From contig OX637392.1 of the NCBI GenBank assembly GCA_951799425.1, forward strand, positions 41,058,593 through 41,122,592: a stretch of DNA of 64,000 nucleotides. The letters are read 5' to 3'. Shown here piece by piece: positions 48,905 through 60,579 of the stretch; within the stretch, counting starts at the first letter, position 1; each line of letters starts with the position of its first letter. Made by a program: the position numbers and the translations under genes. The notes beneath the pieces were generated by a model. That model was not told the origin of the DNA, did no database searches, and was given only the letters and a program-made list of their open reading frames with translations. The DNA comes from Ilex aquifolium (taxonomy: Eukaryota > Streptophyta > Magnoliopsida > Aquifoliales > Aquifoliaceae).

Positions 48905-49945
48905 GAACTGCCACTACCACCACCACCCCCACTACTGCCACCTTTGCCACAATAACAACCACCACCGTCGCCAACACTGTCGTTGCCTCACCCCCATCAC
49001 CACCACCACTGCCTCCACCCCATCACCACCGCCCCACCACCATCATCCCCACTAACACTGCCCCACCACCATCATCCCCACTATCACTAACCCACCACCA
49101 CCATCACCACCACCGCTACTGTCGTCACCCTACCACCACCGCCACTATTCTACCATCACCTCTACCACCACCTCCCCCACAACCATCACCACAACCACCA
49201 CCATGACAACTGCCACTACCCCACCACCACCCCCACTGTTGCTGCCCCACCACCGATTACAACCACTGTCGTCCACCATCACCACCACCATCACACCCAC
49301 CGCCCCACCACCACCATCACCACTACCACCACCACCGCCCCACCACCATCATCCCCACTATCACTAACCTACCACGACCACCCCCACCTCCACTGTCTGA
49401 CCACCATCGCCACACACACCATCGATTGCTACCACCGTCGTCCACCATCACCACCCACCACCATCGTCATCTCATTCTTATATTTATTATCACTACCACC
49501 ATTATTCCACTACCACCGTCGCCCACCATCAGCACTCCACCACCACCCACCGTCACCCACTACCACAACCTACTACCATCCGTCAGTGCCCACTATCGCC
49601 GCCAACCATTATCACTCATCCCCACCACACCTACCACCACCACACCACTGTTATTTGTCACCACCCATCACACTGTCGCCCAAAAGCACCCGTCGTTGTC
49701 CACCGCTCACCACAACAACTCATCGCCACCACCACCACCACCGTCGTTGCCCCATCACCACCACTGCCAACCACCATCACCATTGCCCACCACCACCCAC
49801 ACCCATCATCACTGTCGTCACCCATGGCTGCCACTACCACCCACAGCTGTCACCACTACCACGGTTGTCGCCACCCACTACAACTATCACCGTCTTCCAC
49901 CACCACCACCACTACTACTGCTCACCCCCACTACAACCGGTGCTT
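48905..49945. repeat. CCA/CAC-rich low-complexity tract of about 1 kb
   Basis: This is an irregular expansion of CCACCA, CACCAT, CACTAC and ACCGTC units over about 1,040 bp, with strong C+A strand bias (G is rare on this strand). Open frames through it encode only Pro/His/Thr repeats and change freely between frames, so I treat it as a degenerate microsatellite and not a gene. Similar phrases such as CCCCACCACCATCATCCCCA recur at 49,031, 49,062 and 49,335, showing secondary local duplications. Confidence 0.85.
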
Positions 49946-50559
49946 AAATTTCTTTCTCTCTCCTCTATGTTTCTGATTTGATTTTGGGTGTGAATACAAA
50001 ATATATTTATTGTTGACATTTTTTTATTACTCTGTGCCTTTAGGCACGAGCAATAATTAGTTAATCAATATTACCTCTTGTATCACATATCGATTTGAAA
50101 GTATCAAGGAGGATCAAAACGTGTTTTTGGTAGAACTCATTATCTCTCTAACCAGATGATTGGGAAGTTCTCTTATGGCCCCTACTTAGTTTAAACTTGA
50201 GTCTTCTTCTATTAATAATCTCCTTACATAGATAGAGGTGGAGAATATTCGCTCACTATTCTTTTTATGTAAAAAGTCATTGCGCTTAGAAATAATTCAA
50301 ACCAAAATCAAGTAGAAATAATTTTTTAATAGGATACCGAAAAATTATACTACAGTACCATAACTGGACCCCAAAACCTATATGCCACATCGCAACTTCT
50401 CCGTATTTTCATTTATTATTTTTACTTCTTTCTCAATTCCTGAATATTCCTAGCTTCTTCTGTTTCTAACATCAAAAACTTTTATAATAATCACAATTCA
50501 CACATCTAATATTTTATTTATGGTCACATATGATAAGAACCCTCATTGTTTGTCAAATA

Positions 50560-51627
50560 GCTAATGAGCTAATGTTCATCATGTGGTCATCATGATAAGC
50601 TTTCTTATACATGGAGTCTATCTCTATCAAGTCTAGTAGGCTACCACCGGTTGGATTAAGCTTATCATCATAAGCTTTCTTTATACATAGAGTTTATCTC
50701 TATCAAGTGTTGGAGGCTACCACCGGTTGGATTAAGATAATATAGTTATTTACCTTAGCTAGATTTGTTGATTAGGATTTATTAAGAGTTCTAGTTTAGC
50801 AATATTTTATTTCTTGTAAGCATTTAAATAAGGGAGAATATACACAAATCCTTTACGGCTTTTTGCGAAGGTTTTTTGGTGATATTTCTTTGAGTGTTTA
50901 TTTTTCTTCATGGTATCAGAGTTGAAACTCTTGATAAACAAAACCGAATGGCTGAACCATCAAACTCATTCGTCCTCTCTACCGCAAATCTTCACCATCT
51001 AATTACAATAGTTTCAATCAAGCTTAATGCCACTAATTTTCTGATATGAAGAATGCAAATTCTTCCATTGATACCAAGTCTCAAACTTTCAGATCACCTT
51101 TATCAAATGCTCCAGCATCATCCTTAGTCTTCGAGTCCGGCACAGAAATTCCAAATCCAAAGTTTGAAGATTGGAAACACATTGATTTGTTTCTACGAAG
51201 TTGGATGGTTGGAACCTTGTCAGAAGAAGCACTTAGCCTTGTTGTTGGCTTAAATACTTCTCAAGAAATAAGAAATATGGAATTGCTAGCAAGAAACTAC
51301 CTTCAGGCAACCAAGGAAAGAGAGCTTCAACTCAAACGCCAACTCCAAGCACCTAAGAAAGACTCCACACCTTTGGATGAGTATCTCAAAAAATTCAAAA
51401 TGACTTGCCGTATTACTTGTTAAAACTTATTCCTCTAGGGTCCATTTAATCCGCTCACCTTAGTACCTCTATGTTGCTACTGCTTTTCACTAACCTCTTT
51501 CATAGGAATTACTTTTCCGCAATAGTAGCTACCACCACCAATTCACCAAAACTTCTAATCTGGAGTGGACGAATACTTTCCCTAATTGGTGATTGTAACC
51601 CTTGCACAAAAAGTTTTGCTTTCTTTG
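50560..51627 (+). mobile_element. Ty1/copia fossil: LTR end, primer-binding site and gag part
   Basis: A TATA-poor LTR-like leader ends before the primer-binding site TGGTATCAGA (50,911-50,920). A gag start (MAEPSNSF near 50,949) and gag-like sequence with LQATKERELQLKRQLQ and LDEYLKKFK (51,046-51,423) follow. The fossil is cut off by the LTR starting at 51,628. An imperfect tandem duplication of about 75 bp (CTACCACCGGTTGGATTAAG at 50,641 and 50,716) lies in the LTR part. Confidence 0.7.
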
Positions 51628-51850
51628 TGATGATGCCTAAAATAAATAGACACGAGCTCAGGAAATAAGCTCAGGTCGGGAGCTCCGGTAGATTAAGCAG
51701 AGTTCATCCAGCAGTGGTCAGAGCTCGTCTAGTCAGCGCTAAGAGCTCCCAGCCGGGGACACATGTTGGGAAATGATGAGTGGACAGCAAGATGACAACT
51801 GATGATGCCTAAAATAAATAGACACGAGCTCAGGAAATAAGCTCAGGTCG

Positions 51851-52520
51851 CACTACAACAAAAATCGTTTTTTGCGACGATTTTTTTCGTCGCTAAATTC
51901 AAAAAAATCGTCGCAAATTATTTTTTGCGACGTTTTTTTTTCGTCGCGTGTTCGTCGCAATAGCCTCGTCGCAGAAAGTATTTTGCGACGCAAATTTATT
52001 TTCATCGCAAAAAAAAATTATTAGCGACGAAAAAAAAACGTCGCGAAAAGTAAAAAAACGTAGCTAAAATCTATTCCACCAGCGTAATAAAATAAAAAAT
52101 AATAATTAAATTAATTTTTTGCGACGTAAAAAAAATCGTCGTGAATAATTTTTTCAAAAATAAAAAATTTTTAAAAAAATTAATTAATTAATTATTTTTT
52201 AAAAAAATAATTAAATTAATTTTTTGCGACGTAAAAAAAATCGTCGCGAATAATTTTTTTAAAAATAAAAAATTTTTAAAAAAATTAATTAATTAATTTT
52301 TCGCGACGTAAAAAAACCGTCGCAAATATATTTTTCTTAAAAAAAATTAAAAAAATAATTAATTGATTAATTTTTAGCGACGTAAAAAAAGCGTCGCAAA
52401 TATATTTTTACATAAATAAAAAATTTAAAAAATAATAATTTAATTAATTTTAGCGACGTAAAAAAATCGTCGCAAATAATTTTTTAAATAAATAAAAAAT
52501 ATAAAAAATAATTAATTAAA
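51851..52520. repeat. Left terminal and subterminal repeats of CACTA 2
   Basis: The terminal repeat is followed by about nine paired GCGACG/CGTCGC motifs in AT-rich spacers. A duplicated subunit (TTTTTTGCGACGTAAAAAAA at 52,113 and 52,221) indicates local tandem duplication. Confidence 0.85.
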
Positions 52521-53700
52521 TAGGACTGTGGATGCGTACACAGCTGCATTTGAGCTATGAAATAAGAGCCGCAAAAAAAATTTGATTTCATCTATATTGA
52601 GTTATAATCACACCATTCAAATATTTAATAAGACTAAGAAAAGGAAAATTTTATTGATAAAAGAAACAATTACAAGAATCAAAGAACAAACTTTTTTGAA
52701 AGAATACAAGAAATGACTTTAATCCTTCAAGATGATTAAAACCATTTTTAACTACTTTACTGCATCTCCTGATCTTCACATTCAGCTCCTGGAATCTGTC
52801 CAGCTACTGACCTTACATGTAACTTATTTAACTAGATCCATCCCATAACAAATTAATCTAGCTCAAACAGCGCAGCTGAATTGGAGTCTTTAAACATAGA
52901 AGCAAAGTCCAGGTATACCTCCACAGCTAAATAATAGAGTCCAGATAAAACATCCAACTGATAAGGCAGATGAGATAATGATAACCCAGGAATAGTCCAT
53001 CAAAATGGAATAACCTGAAAAGAGTATTGCTGAATAGTGTCATGAATAGTGCCTTGAACAGTGAAATAAGTCCAGCTGAAGAGTCCCTCACAGAATGGAC
53101 ACTTAAAAGCAGTAAAATCAGCTAAAGGAGTCCAGCTGATTAATAATAACGAAGCATATCCATAAAAGGCCAGCTGTAATAGTGTCCTTGTAAAGCAAAA
53201 CTCAGCTGAGAGCAAAAGAAGAATAATAAGAGTCCAAGTGGTATTAATGAAGCCCTTGGCTACCTGATGGCACTGCAACACCTAAGGAAGGCAGCCAATG
53301 TACGAGTGTTCAACTGCTGAGCCAAACATGATACTATTTTGGCATACCCCAACACAAATGCAAACAAATAACAGGACAGCCTAATATGTGCACCATGTCG
53401 TCATGGAGCAATTTCTTTCCCATTTAACTTGCCAAAAGAGAGGAACAAACTGACCAAATAAGATAACAAGTTCTGAACACAGAGAGAACTGAAATACTAG
53501 TTAAATATAATATTCAATACTTGACAGAGAAGAATTCCCATCAAACAGCACACAGTACAGAGTTTCGTAGAAAAGACAGCAGATTAAATGATCGAAAGCC
53601 ATGACAGGCAATAGGAGAAGTTTTGAGGCATTCCCCCTGCACATTTTTAACTTTGATGGAATTGACACAACATTAAAAACTGTAAATTTGCATATGGTCC
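52521..53700. other. Interior of CACTA 2, unidentified
   Basis: The sequence is rich in CCAGCTGA/CAGCT phrases between 52,750 and 53,260, similar in style to 24,830-25,200 of CACTA 1. The minus strand has a 93-codon frame at 53,281-53,000 that I do not recognise. No domain is assigned. Confidence 0.35.
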
Positions 53701-53722
53701 TTGAAATCTTATAGTCCTTGCA

Positions 53723-53858
53723 CTAGAAATAGGTACCTTCAGGAGGCTGGACCAACTTACGGTTTTGCGGGGCTGCCATTTCTTTTTTCAGCTGTGTCAG
53801 TATGTCTTTCATGGTGTATTCTCGCTGCCAATTTGACAGAAGTCCAAACTTTTTCAGA
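53723..53858 (-). pseudogene. Captured 3' end of a UEV1/MMZ ubiquitin-conjugating variant gene
   Basis: The minus strand encodes [27 protein letters not shown] and [13 protein letters not shown] followed by a stop, the C-terminal segment of plant UEV1/MMZ proteins. Those proteins lack the E2 cysteine and pair with UBC13 to make Lys63-linked ubiquitin chains in DNA-damage tolerance. Only about 45 residues remain; the sequence just upstream fits poorly to the family. It lies inside CACTA 2, in the same direction as the FKBP fragment. Confidence 0.85.
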
Positions 53859-53869
53859 CCAGTTCCACA

Positions 53870-54830
53870 TTGTCTTGACTTCTATTAAGCAAACAATCAT
53901 GGACCAGTTCCAGCCTTTTGAACTACTAAAAAACTGTAAGTCTATCAACAAGGTTATGCATGAACAACATATATAGGACCCCTGCACTGATTGATGGATA
54001 AATTATTAGCCACAATACACATTGTCAATACATATGCCTTGTTGACTGTATCATATAGGACACAATTATATTTACACAAGATACTAGTCTGGTTGGATTT
54101 CGAAGAAAAATCTAATGTAATGTTTCTATTAAAGGTTACTCTAATTTTCTAGCTCATGTGTATTAAGATAAATTTATTTTTTACTTGTTAAATGGTACAC
54201 AAAACATAACATTTTTTGTTTTGGTCCCCCCCCCCCCCCCCTTTTTTAAAAACAAAAAATAAGGAAGAGAAAAAGAGAAACTAGTGTGTGGTGTGGTCGA
54301 TTTATAATAAAACTGTTTAAGAAAGATGGGTTCTCTTAAAGCAACCCAATGGGGTTCTCAAAATGTGCAGGTTAACAGCCTGCTTAATATCCTTCATCAT
54401 AACACAAAAGGATTTTGTATAATTCAATGATGGACCAACACCAAGTCACCTTAGAAAAAATAGCTAAGAAAGGCCTTTGAGAGTGCAGGTATCATTCAAT
54501 TGCATGACAAGCTAAACATAACTTCAAGCCCATCAGGAAACATATCTATTAACAGCCACCTTACACCTACATAAGATAAAATAACATAACATCTATGATG
54601 ATTTTGAACCTAATCAGCACTTACATAGCACTTGGATATTACTTTATTGCAACTATATATTACGTATACACATGCATGTAGGACTGATTCTCAGAGCTAA
54701 CCTAATCAACTAAAGGCAGTCGAGTTCCATATAAAACAGAGGTAGCAAGCAAAGCAAAACAACTTAATATTAAAACCTTGGTACAAACAATAGCGATTCT
54801 TCAATTATTCAATAATGCAGCCTGGCAAAT
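53870..54830. other. Interior of CACTA 2, non-coding
   Basis: No gene is recognised. There is a poly-C run at 54,226-54,241. Given the flanking captured exons, part of this may be intron sequence of one of the captured genes. Confidence 0.35.
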
Positions 54831-54838
54831 ATCCTCAC

Positions 54839-55196
54839 CTTGCTTTTTCATCATCCTGGCCAACAGCATCAATCTTTCTTTTTAAGGTTTTAGTACGATC
54901 AGGAGCATCTTTTTCCTTCTTTTTCCCGACTTCCTCACCTGTTCTCTTTTTTTCAATTTCTTCTGCATTTGCTTTGGCATTCAAAGCAGTGTCTGTGCTC
55001 TTACGAGGGGAAGAAATTGGAAAACCATCTTCATCTTCACTCTCCAAGACTGGGACAGCAGTACCACGCTTGACAACAATTTGCCGTTGAGAGTCATTAT
55101 TGTCCTCAGACCCACTTAACCGATTGTTCCTCTTCTTTGATCGCTTACCATTCTCATTGGTAGGTTTCTCATCATCAAATATCTCCTCAATTATTA
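54839..55196 (-). pseudogene. Captured exon of an FKBP53/FKBP43-like immunophilin gene
   Basis: One complete-looking 358-bp exon on the minus strand has an acceptor (ATTAG before 55,196) and a donor (AAG|GTGAGG at 54,839). It encodes a highly charged segment: IIEEIFDDEKPTNENGK, ESEDEDGFPISSPRKS, KKKEKDAPDRTKTLKRK. This matches the acidic/basic linker between the nucleoplasmin-like and FKBP domains of plant nuclear FKBPs, which act as histone chaperones and prolyl isomerases. Neither folded domain is present. The exon is open. A generic charged nuclear protein is a weaker alternative. Confidence 0.65.
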
Positions 55197-56047
55197 CTAA
55201 TTCAAAACCAACAAAATTTACATCAACCAAAAATCACACAAATTAATTGCCAGTTTGAGTCACATATCGAACTCATGGACATGTTGGCCACAGTTTGAAC
55301 ATGACTGGAATGTGGACCATGTCCTTTAAGATGAGGATAAACATCAAACTATCTCAAAGCCAAATACATGTAATTTGACAATGTGACCAAGAACAAATAA
55401 TAACATATAGCTATCATAGAACATCAAACTATCTCAAATGCGTGGTCATGCAAGTTCCAATCGTCAATGGTGCTAAAGCAAGACCAAGAAGAATGTGGGA
55501 TAAGAATACGAAGAGAAGGCCACAACTACATTGGATTTAACAAGGAAATGACTTTATAAAGTGCTGATCGAATAAGGTGAATCAATGGTAGATTGCTTTC
55601 TTTTATTGCTTTGCTCGAACCCACTTCCAATGTTACTCGCTTTCTTTTTCAAAAAAAAAAAAAAACTCTTGCCCCATGAAAAGACCACAAAATTTTAAAA
55701 TTAGAAAAATGAAACACTAGTCAAATTTATACGGTGCTTTACTTAAAACTCGATCCCTGGTATCTATAACTTTAGATATCTTTGGCATTGAATCTAAAAT
55801 ACATTTTTTTTTAAAAAAAAATGTAAAATCCATGTAAATGAAACAAAATATGACACTACATTGACCAAACAAAAAGCCGATGTCAATCTTCAAAGTGTTG
55901 GAAGCCACCACGAAGGGACTTCTCCTATCTGTTAAGAATAAGCAATTGAGAGAGCAATGCAAAGGCAATAAACCAGGAACTGAGAAGCACAATATTCAAA
56001 AATTGGAGTAAAGAATACATCAATTACATAGGAAAAAAATACAGTAC
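55197..56047. other. Interior of CACTA 2 between captured exons
   Basis: No exon is recognised. The stretch 55,440-55,640 has a weak similarity to an RTE LINE tail (GCAAGACCAAGAAGAATGTG) that I do not consider proven. There are poly-A/T runs near 55,650 and 55,805. Confidence 0.3.
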
Positions 56048-56159
56048 CTCCTTACTGAAGAAAGATGATCTTTTTTGACTGTTTTTTGCTCAAGTTCCAG
56101 GTCTTCATCAAACATGAATGTGCTTGCAAAATCAAGAGATTGTTCATCCAGATTCTGTT
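56048..56159 (-). pseudogene. Captured exon, possibly of a LARP1-like gene
   Basis: A 112-bp block on the minus strand with an acceptor (TTTTGCAG) and a donor (GGAG|GTACTG) encodes QNLDEQSLDFASTFMFDEDL followed by ELEQKTVKKDHLSSVRR. This resembles the acidic segment after the La module of plant LARP1 RNA-binding proteins as I remember them. The splice signals and acidic/basic composition support a real exon; the family assignment is uncertain. Confidence 0.4.
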
Positions 56160-56864
56160 CTGCAAAATTTGAAGACAGCTTTAGGTTTTTCATGCTCAGT
56201 TTCAAGAGAAAAACCCTATAAACCTCACCCATTGACACCCAACATAAGGACATTACCATTAACGAAAACCCTATTTTCTTACCCAAACCCATGGCTCAAG
56301 CACAAAGACAAACAGATAAAAGGCACTAGAGTTATTCTTGCAGCAAATCCAACAAGATATTCCGCAAATTGTCGATTCTCGTACGAGTTGTATCTAATTT
56401 TACACAGGCTTAAACAAATCAAACCTTTCATCAAATTGGGTAATCAATACAAGGCAGACCCGTGCATCCAATCGAAGAATCACGGACGTATCCTTATTCG
56501 TCATCAATGTCCAAGAGGTAAATTATATTCTGAAGCACCCACGCAGGTTTGGCCGATGGGTTGGTGGTGGGGGTGTTCGACGGTGGGCTGTGATGGTAGA
56601 AAGAATGTGTTGGCGGCGTTGAAGTGGGGGTGGGGTGGGTCTGTGGTGGTGGTGATGGCAAAGAGGAAGAGAGAGAGTTGTCGTCGTCGCTCGGTGGTGC
56701 CATCGGTGGTTGCTGGTTGCAGAGAGTTAGGAGGGAGGAGAGAAAAGAGAAAAGCTTGTGGCTTCACTGTCTGAGAGAAAGAGGAGGCGGCAAAGGCAGA
56801 CAGAGGCAGAGAGAGGCAAGAGTTTGGCGCATCTGCGCGAGGCACATATATTCACTTAATTGAA
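56160..56864. other. GC-richer flank before the internal palindrome cluster of CACTA 2
   Basis: It contains CCGATGGGTTGGTGGTGGGG-type G-rich sequence at 56,550-56,660. Open frames on both strands are low in complexity. It corresponds in position to the GC-richer block at 35,340-35,640 in CACTA 1 and could be a relic of the element's promoter region. Confidence 0.4.
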
Positions 56865-57200
56865 TTTCGCGACGATTTATAAAAACGTCGCCCATAATAT
56901 TAATATTAACATTTCAATTACCGCCATTTCTAGCGCCAAAAAAAATGAGAGGGAATCACGTTTTAGCGACGTTTTTTTAAAAAACGTCGCGATTAATATT
57001 TTAAGTTTAATTTAAAATTACAAAAAAAATAATCTACGACGAATAAAAAACGTCGCAAAATAAGAATTTTATTTAATTCAAAAATAAAATTTTGAATTCT
57101 GCGACGATTTATAAAAACGTCGCGAATAATATTAATATTTCATCTTTATTATTTATCAAACTTATTTTATGCGACAAAAAATTTAAACGTCGCGAATTAT
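56865..57200. repeat. Internal palindrome cluster of CACTA 2
   Basis: Five GCGACG/CGTCGC-type palindromes lie near 56,869, 56,965, 57,036, 57,102 and 57,171. Organisation matches the 35,690 cluster in CACTA 1. Confidence 0.75.
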
Positions 57201-57204
57201 ATAT

Positions 57205-59510
57205 TTTTACTTTATCAAATTAAAACCAAATTAATATTCAATTAATCAAATTAGCACTCAATTTCTTCTAATTAACATTCAATTTTTTCTAATAAGCATT
57301 TAATTCACTAAATTAACATTCAAATTCAACTAGTTAACATTAAATTAATCAAATAAACTTTCAATTTTCATTCAATTAACACCCAATTCATCAAATTAAC
57401 ATTCAGATTTGACCAATTGGAATTCAAATTCATCAAATTAACATGTAATTTATCAAATCAACAACAAATTAACATGTAACTTCATTCAATTAAAAATTAA
57501 TTTATCAAATTAAAACAAAATTAACATTCAATTAATCGGATTAACACAAAATTAACAGTCAAATTCAACTAGTTAACATTAAACTAATCAAATAAACTTT
57601 CAATTTCTTTCAATTAACATTCAAATTATCAAATTAATATTCAGATTTAACAAATTGATATTCAATTTCATCAAATTAACATGTAATTACATTCAATTAA
57701 AATTTAATTTATCAAATTAAAACCAAATTAATATTCAATTAATCAAATTAGCACTCAATTTCTTCTAATTAATATTCAATTTTTTCTAATAAGCATTTAC
57801 TTCACTAAATTAACATTCAAATTCAACTAGTTAAGATTAAATTAATCAAATTAACATTCAATTTATCAAATTAACATTCAATTTCATCAAATTAACATGT
57901 AATTTCATCAAATCGACTTTCAATTTCATTAAATTAACATTCAATTTATCAAATTGACATTCAATTTCATCAAATTAACATTCAATTTATCAAATTAACA
58001 TTCAATTAAACATTTAAAGTAATCATATAAACTTTCAATTTCATTAAATTAACACCCAATTCATCAAATTAACATTCAAAATATCAAATTAACATTCAAT
58101 TTCATCTAATTAACATGTAATTTCATCAAATCGACATTCAATTTCATCAAATTAACATTCAATTTATCAAATTGACATTCAATTTCATCAAATTAACGTT
58201 CAATTTATGAAATGTATATTCAATTTCATCAAATCGACTTTCAATTTCATTAAATTAACACCCAATTCATAAAATTAACATTCAAATTATCAAATTAACA
58301 TTCAATTTTATCAAATTGACATTAAATTTCATCAAATTAACGTTCAATTTATGAAATGTATATTCAATTTCATCAAATCGATTTTCAATTTCATTAAATT
58401 AACACCCAATTCATCAAATTAACATGTAATTTCATCAAATCGACTTTCAATTTCATTAAATTAACATTCAATTTATCAAATTGACATTCAATTTCATCAA
58501 ATTAACATTCAATTGATCAAATTAACATTCAATTTATCAAATTAACATTCAATTAAACATTTAAAGTAATCATATAAACTTTCAATTTCATTAAATTAAC
58601 ACCCAATTCATCAAATTAACATTCAAAATATCAAATTAACATTCAATTTCATCAAATTAACATGTAATTTCATCAAATCGACATTCAATTTCATCAAATT
58701 AACATTCAATTTATCAAATTGACATTCAATTTCATCAAATTAACGTTCAATTTATTAAATGTATATTCAATTTCATCAAATCGATTTTCAATTTCATTAA
58801 ATTAACACCCAATTCATAAAATTAACATTCAAATTATCAAATTAACATTCAATTTTATCAAATTGACATTAAATTTCATCAAATTAACGTTCAATTTATG
58901 AAATGTATATTCAATTTCATCAAATCGATTTTCAATTTCATTAAATTAACACCCAATTCATCAAATTAACATTCAAATTATCAAATTAACATTCAATTTC
59001 ATCAAATTAACATGTAATTTCATCAAATCGACTTTCAATTTCATTAAATTAACATTCAATTTCATCAAATTAACATTCAATTTATCAAATTTACATTCAA
59101 TTTCATCAAATTAACGTTTAATTTATGAAATGTATATTCAATTTCATCAAATCGACTTTCAATTTCATTAAATTAACACCAAATTCATCAAATTAACATT
59201 CAAATTATCAAATTAACATTCAATTTTATCAAATTAACTTGTAATTTCATCAAATCGAGATTCAATTTCATCAAATTAACATTCAATTTATCAAATTGAT
59301 ATTCAATTTCATCAAATAAACTTTCAATTTATGAAATGGATATTCAATTTCATGAAATCGACTTTCAATTTTATTAAATTCACATTCGATTTATTAAATT
59401 GACATTCAATTTATCAAATTGACATTTAATTTCATTAAATTAACATGTAATTTCATCAAATCGACTTTCAATTTCATTAAATTAACATCCAAATTAACAT
59501 GTTCATTAAA
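57205..59510. repeat. AT-rich minisatellite of about 20-bp units, 2.3 kb
   Basis: The unit is AAATTAACATTCAATTTCATC with variants (TTATC, TTGACATTC, ACACCCAATTC). Larger blocks recur, for example AACGTTCAATTTATGAAATG at about 58,196, 58,340 and 58,885 with near copies at 58,743 and 59,110, showing that segments of several units were copied together. The left third is more diverged than the right. It lies between the two palindrome arrays of CACTA 2 and has no counterpart in CACTA 1. Confidence 0.92.
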
Positions 59511-59539
59511 TTGATATTTTTTTTAAAGTAAAATGTTTA

Positions 59540-60579
59540 TTTGCGACATTTTGTAAAAACGTCGCGAAAAGTCAATTACATTTGATTTTTTTTAAATTTT
59601 TTTTTAAGTAAAATGTTTATTGGCGACGTTTTTTAAAAACGTCGCGAACAGTCAATTACATTTGATTTTTTTAAAATTTTTTATTTAAGTAAAATGTTTA
59701 TTCGCGACGTTTTTCAGAAACGTCGCGAACAGTCAATTACATTTGATTTTTTTTAAATTTTTTATTAAAGTAAAATGTTTATTCGCGACGATTTTCAAAA
59801 ACGTCGCTAAAAGTCAATTACATTTGATTTTTTTAAAATTTTTTATTTAATTAAAATGATTATTAGCGACGTTTTAGAAAAACGTCGCGAAAAGTCAATC
59901 ACATTTGAATTTTTTTAAAATTTTTATTTAATTAAAATGATTATTGGCGACGTTTTAGAAAAACGTCGCGAAAAGTCAATCACATTTGAATTTTTTTAAA
60001 TTTTTTATTTAATTAAAATGTTTATTAGCGACGTTTTTTAAAAACGTCGCGAAAAGTCAATTACATTTAATTTTTTTAAAATTTTTTTTTAAGTAAAATG
60101 TTTATTGGCGACGTTTTTTAAAAACGTCGCAAAAAGTCAATTACATTTGATTTTTTTTAAATTTTTTATTTAAGTAAAATGTTTATTGGCGACGTTTTTT
60201 AAAAACGTCGCGAAAAGTAAATTACATTTGATTTTTTTAAAATTTTTTATTTAAGTAAAATGTTTATTGGCGACGTTTTTTAAAAACGTCGCTAAAAGTC
60301 AATTACATTTGTTTTTTTTTAAATTTTTTATTTAAGTAAAATGTTTATTGGCGACGTTTTTTAAAAACGTCGCTAAAAGTCAATTACATTTGATTTTTTT
60401 TAAATTTTTATTTAAGTAAAATGATTATTGGCGACGTTTTTAAAAAAACGTCGCTAAAAAAATTGCCAAAACTGAAATTTGCGACGAAATTAAAAAATCG
60501 TCTTTAATAGTAAACTATTTGCGACGAATTTAAAAACGTCGCAAAAAATACGTCGCAAAAAATGATTTTTGTTGTAGTG
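59540..60579. repeat. Right subterminal palindrome array and terminal repeat of CACTA 2
   Basis: Twelve units each contain GCGACG, a T-then-A core and CGTCGC, followed by a near-constant spacer (AAAAGTCAATTACATTTGA then AAGTAAAATGTTTATT). Motif starts at 59,543, 59,623 and 59,704 show the 80-81-bp period, which continues to about 60,431. The last three motifs before the TIR are closer together. Spacers are more uniform than in CACTA 1, which suggests recent homogenisation. Confidence 0.92.

Larger units (their letters stand above)
51851..60579. mobile_element. CACTA (EnSpm/CMC) DNA transposon 2, 8.7 kb, non-autonomous
   Basis: It begins CACTACAACAAAAATCG and ends GATTTTTGTTGTAGTG. The 3-bp duplication TCG lies at 51,848-51,850 and 60,580-60,582. 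The undamaged tandem copy of the target at 51,628-51,799 shows the pre-insertion reading CAGGTCGGGAGCTCC, which confirms both ends exactly. The first 180 bp nearly match CACTA 1, so both belong to one family. I find no TNP1 or TNP2 sequence inside. It carries fragments of host genes and a large minisatellite, so it depends on transposase from another copy. Confidence 0.93.

Noticed and set aside
49426-49981. Pro/His/Thr-rich open frames as an extensin-like gene
   Set aside because: Several overlapping frames are open only because the tract lacks G and stop-forming triplets. No signal peptide or SPPPP motif series is present.
55440-55640. RTE LINE tail in CACTA 2
   Set aside because: Similarity is limited to a short basic segment; it lacks the diagnostic tail seen at 19,560-19,917.
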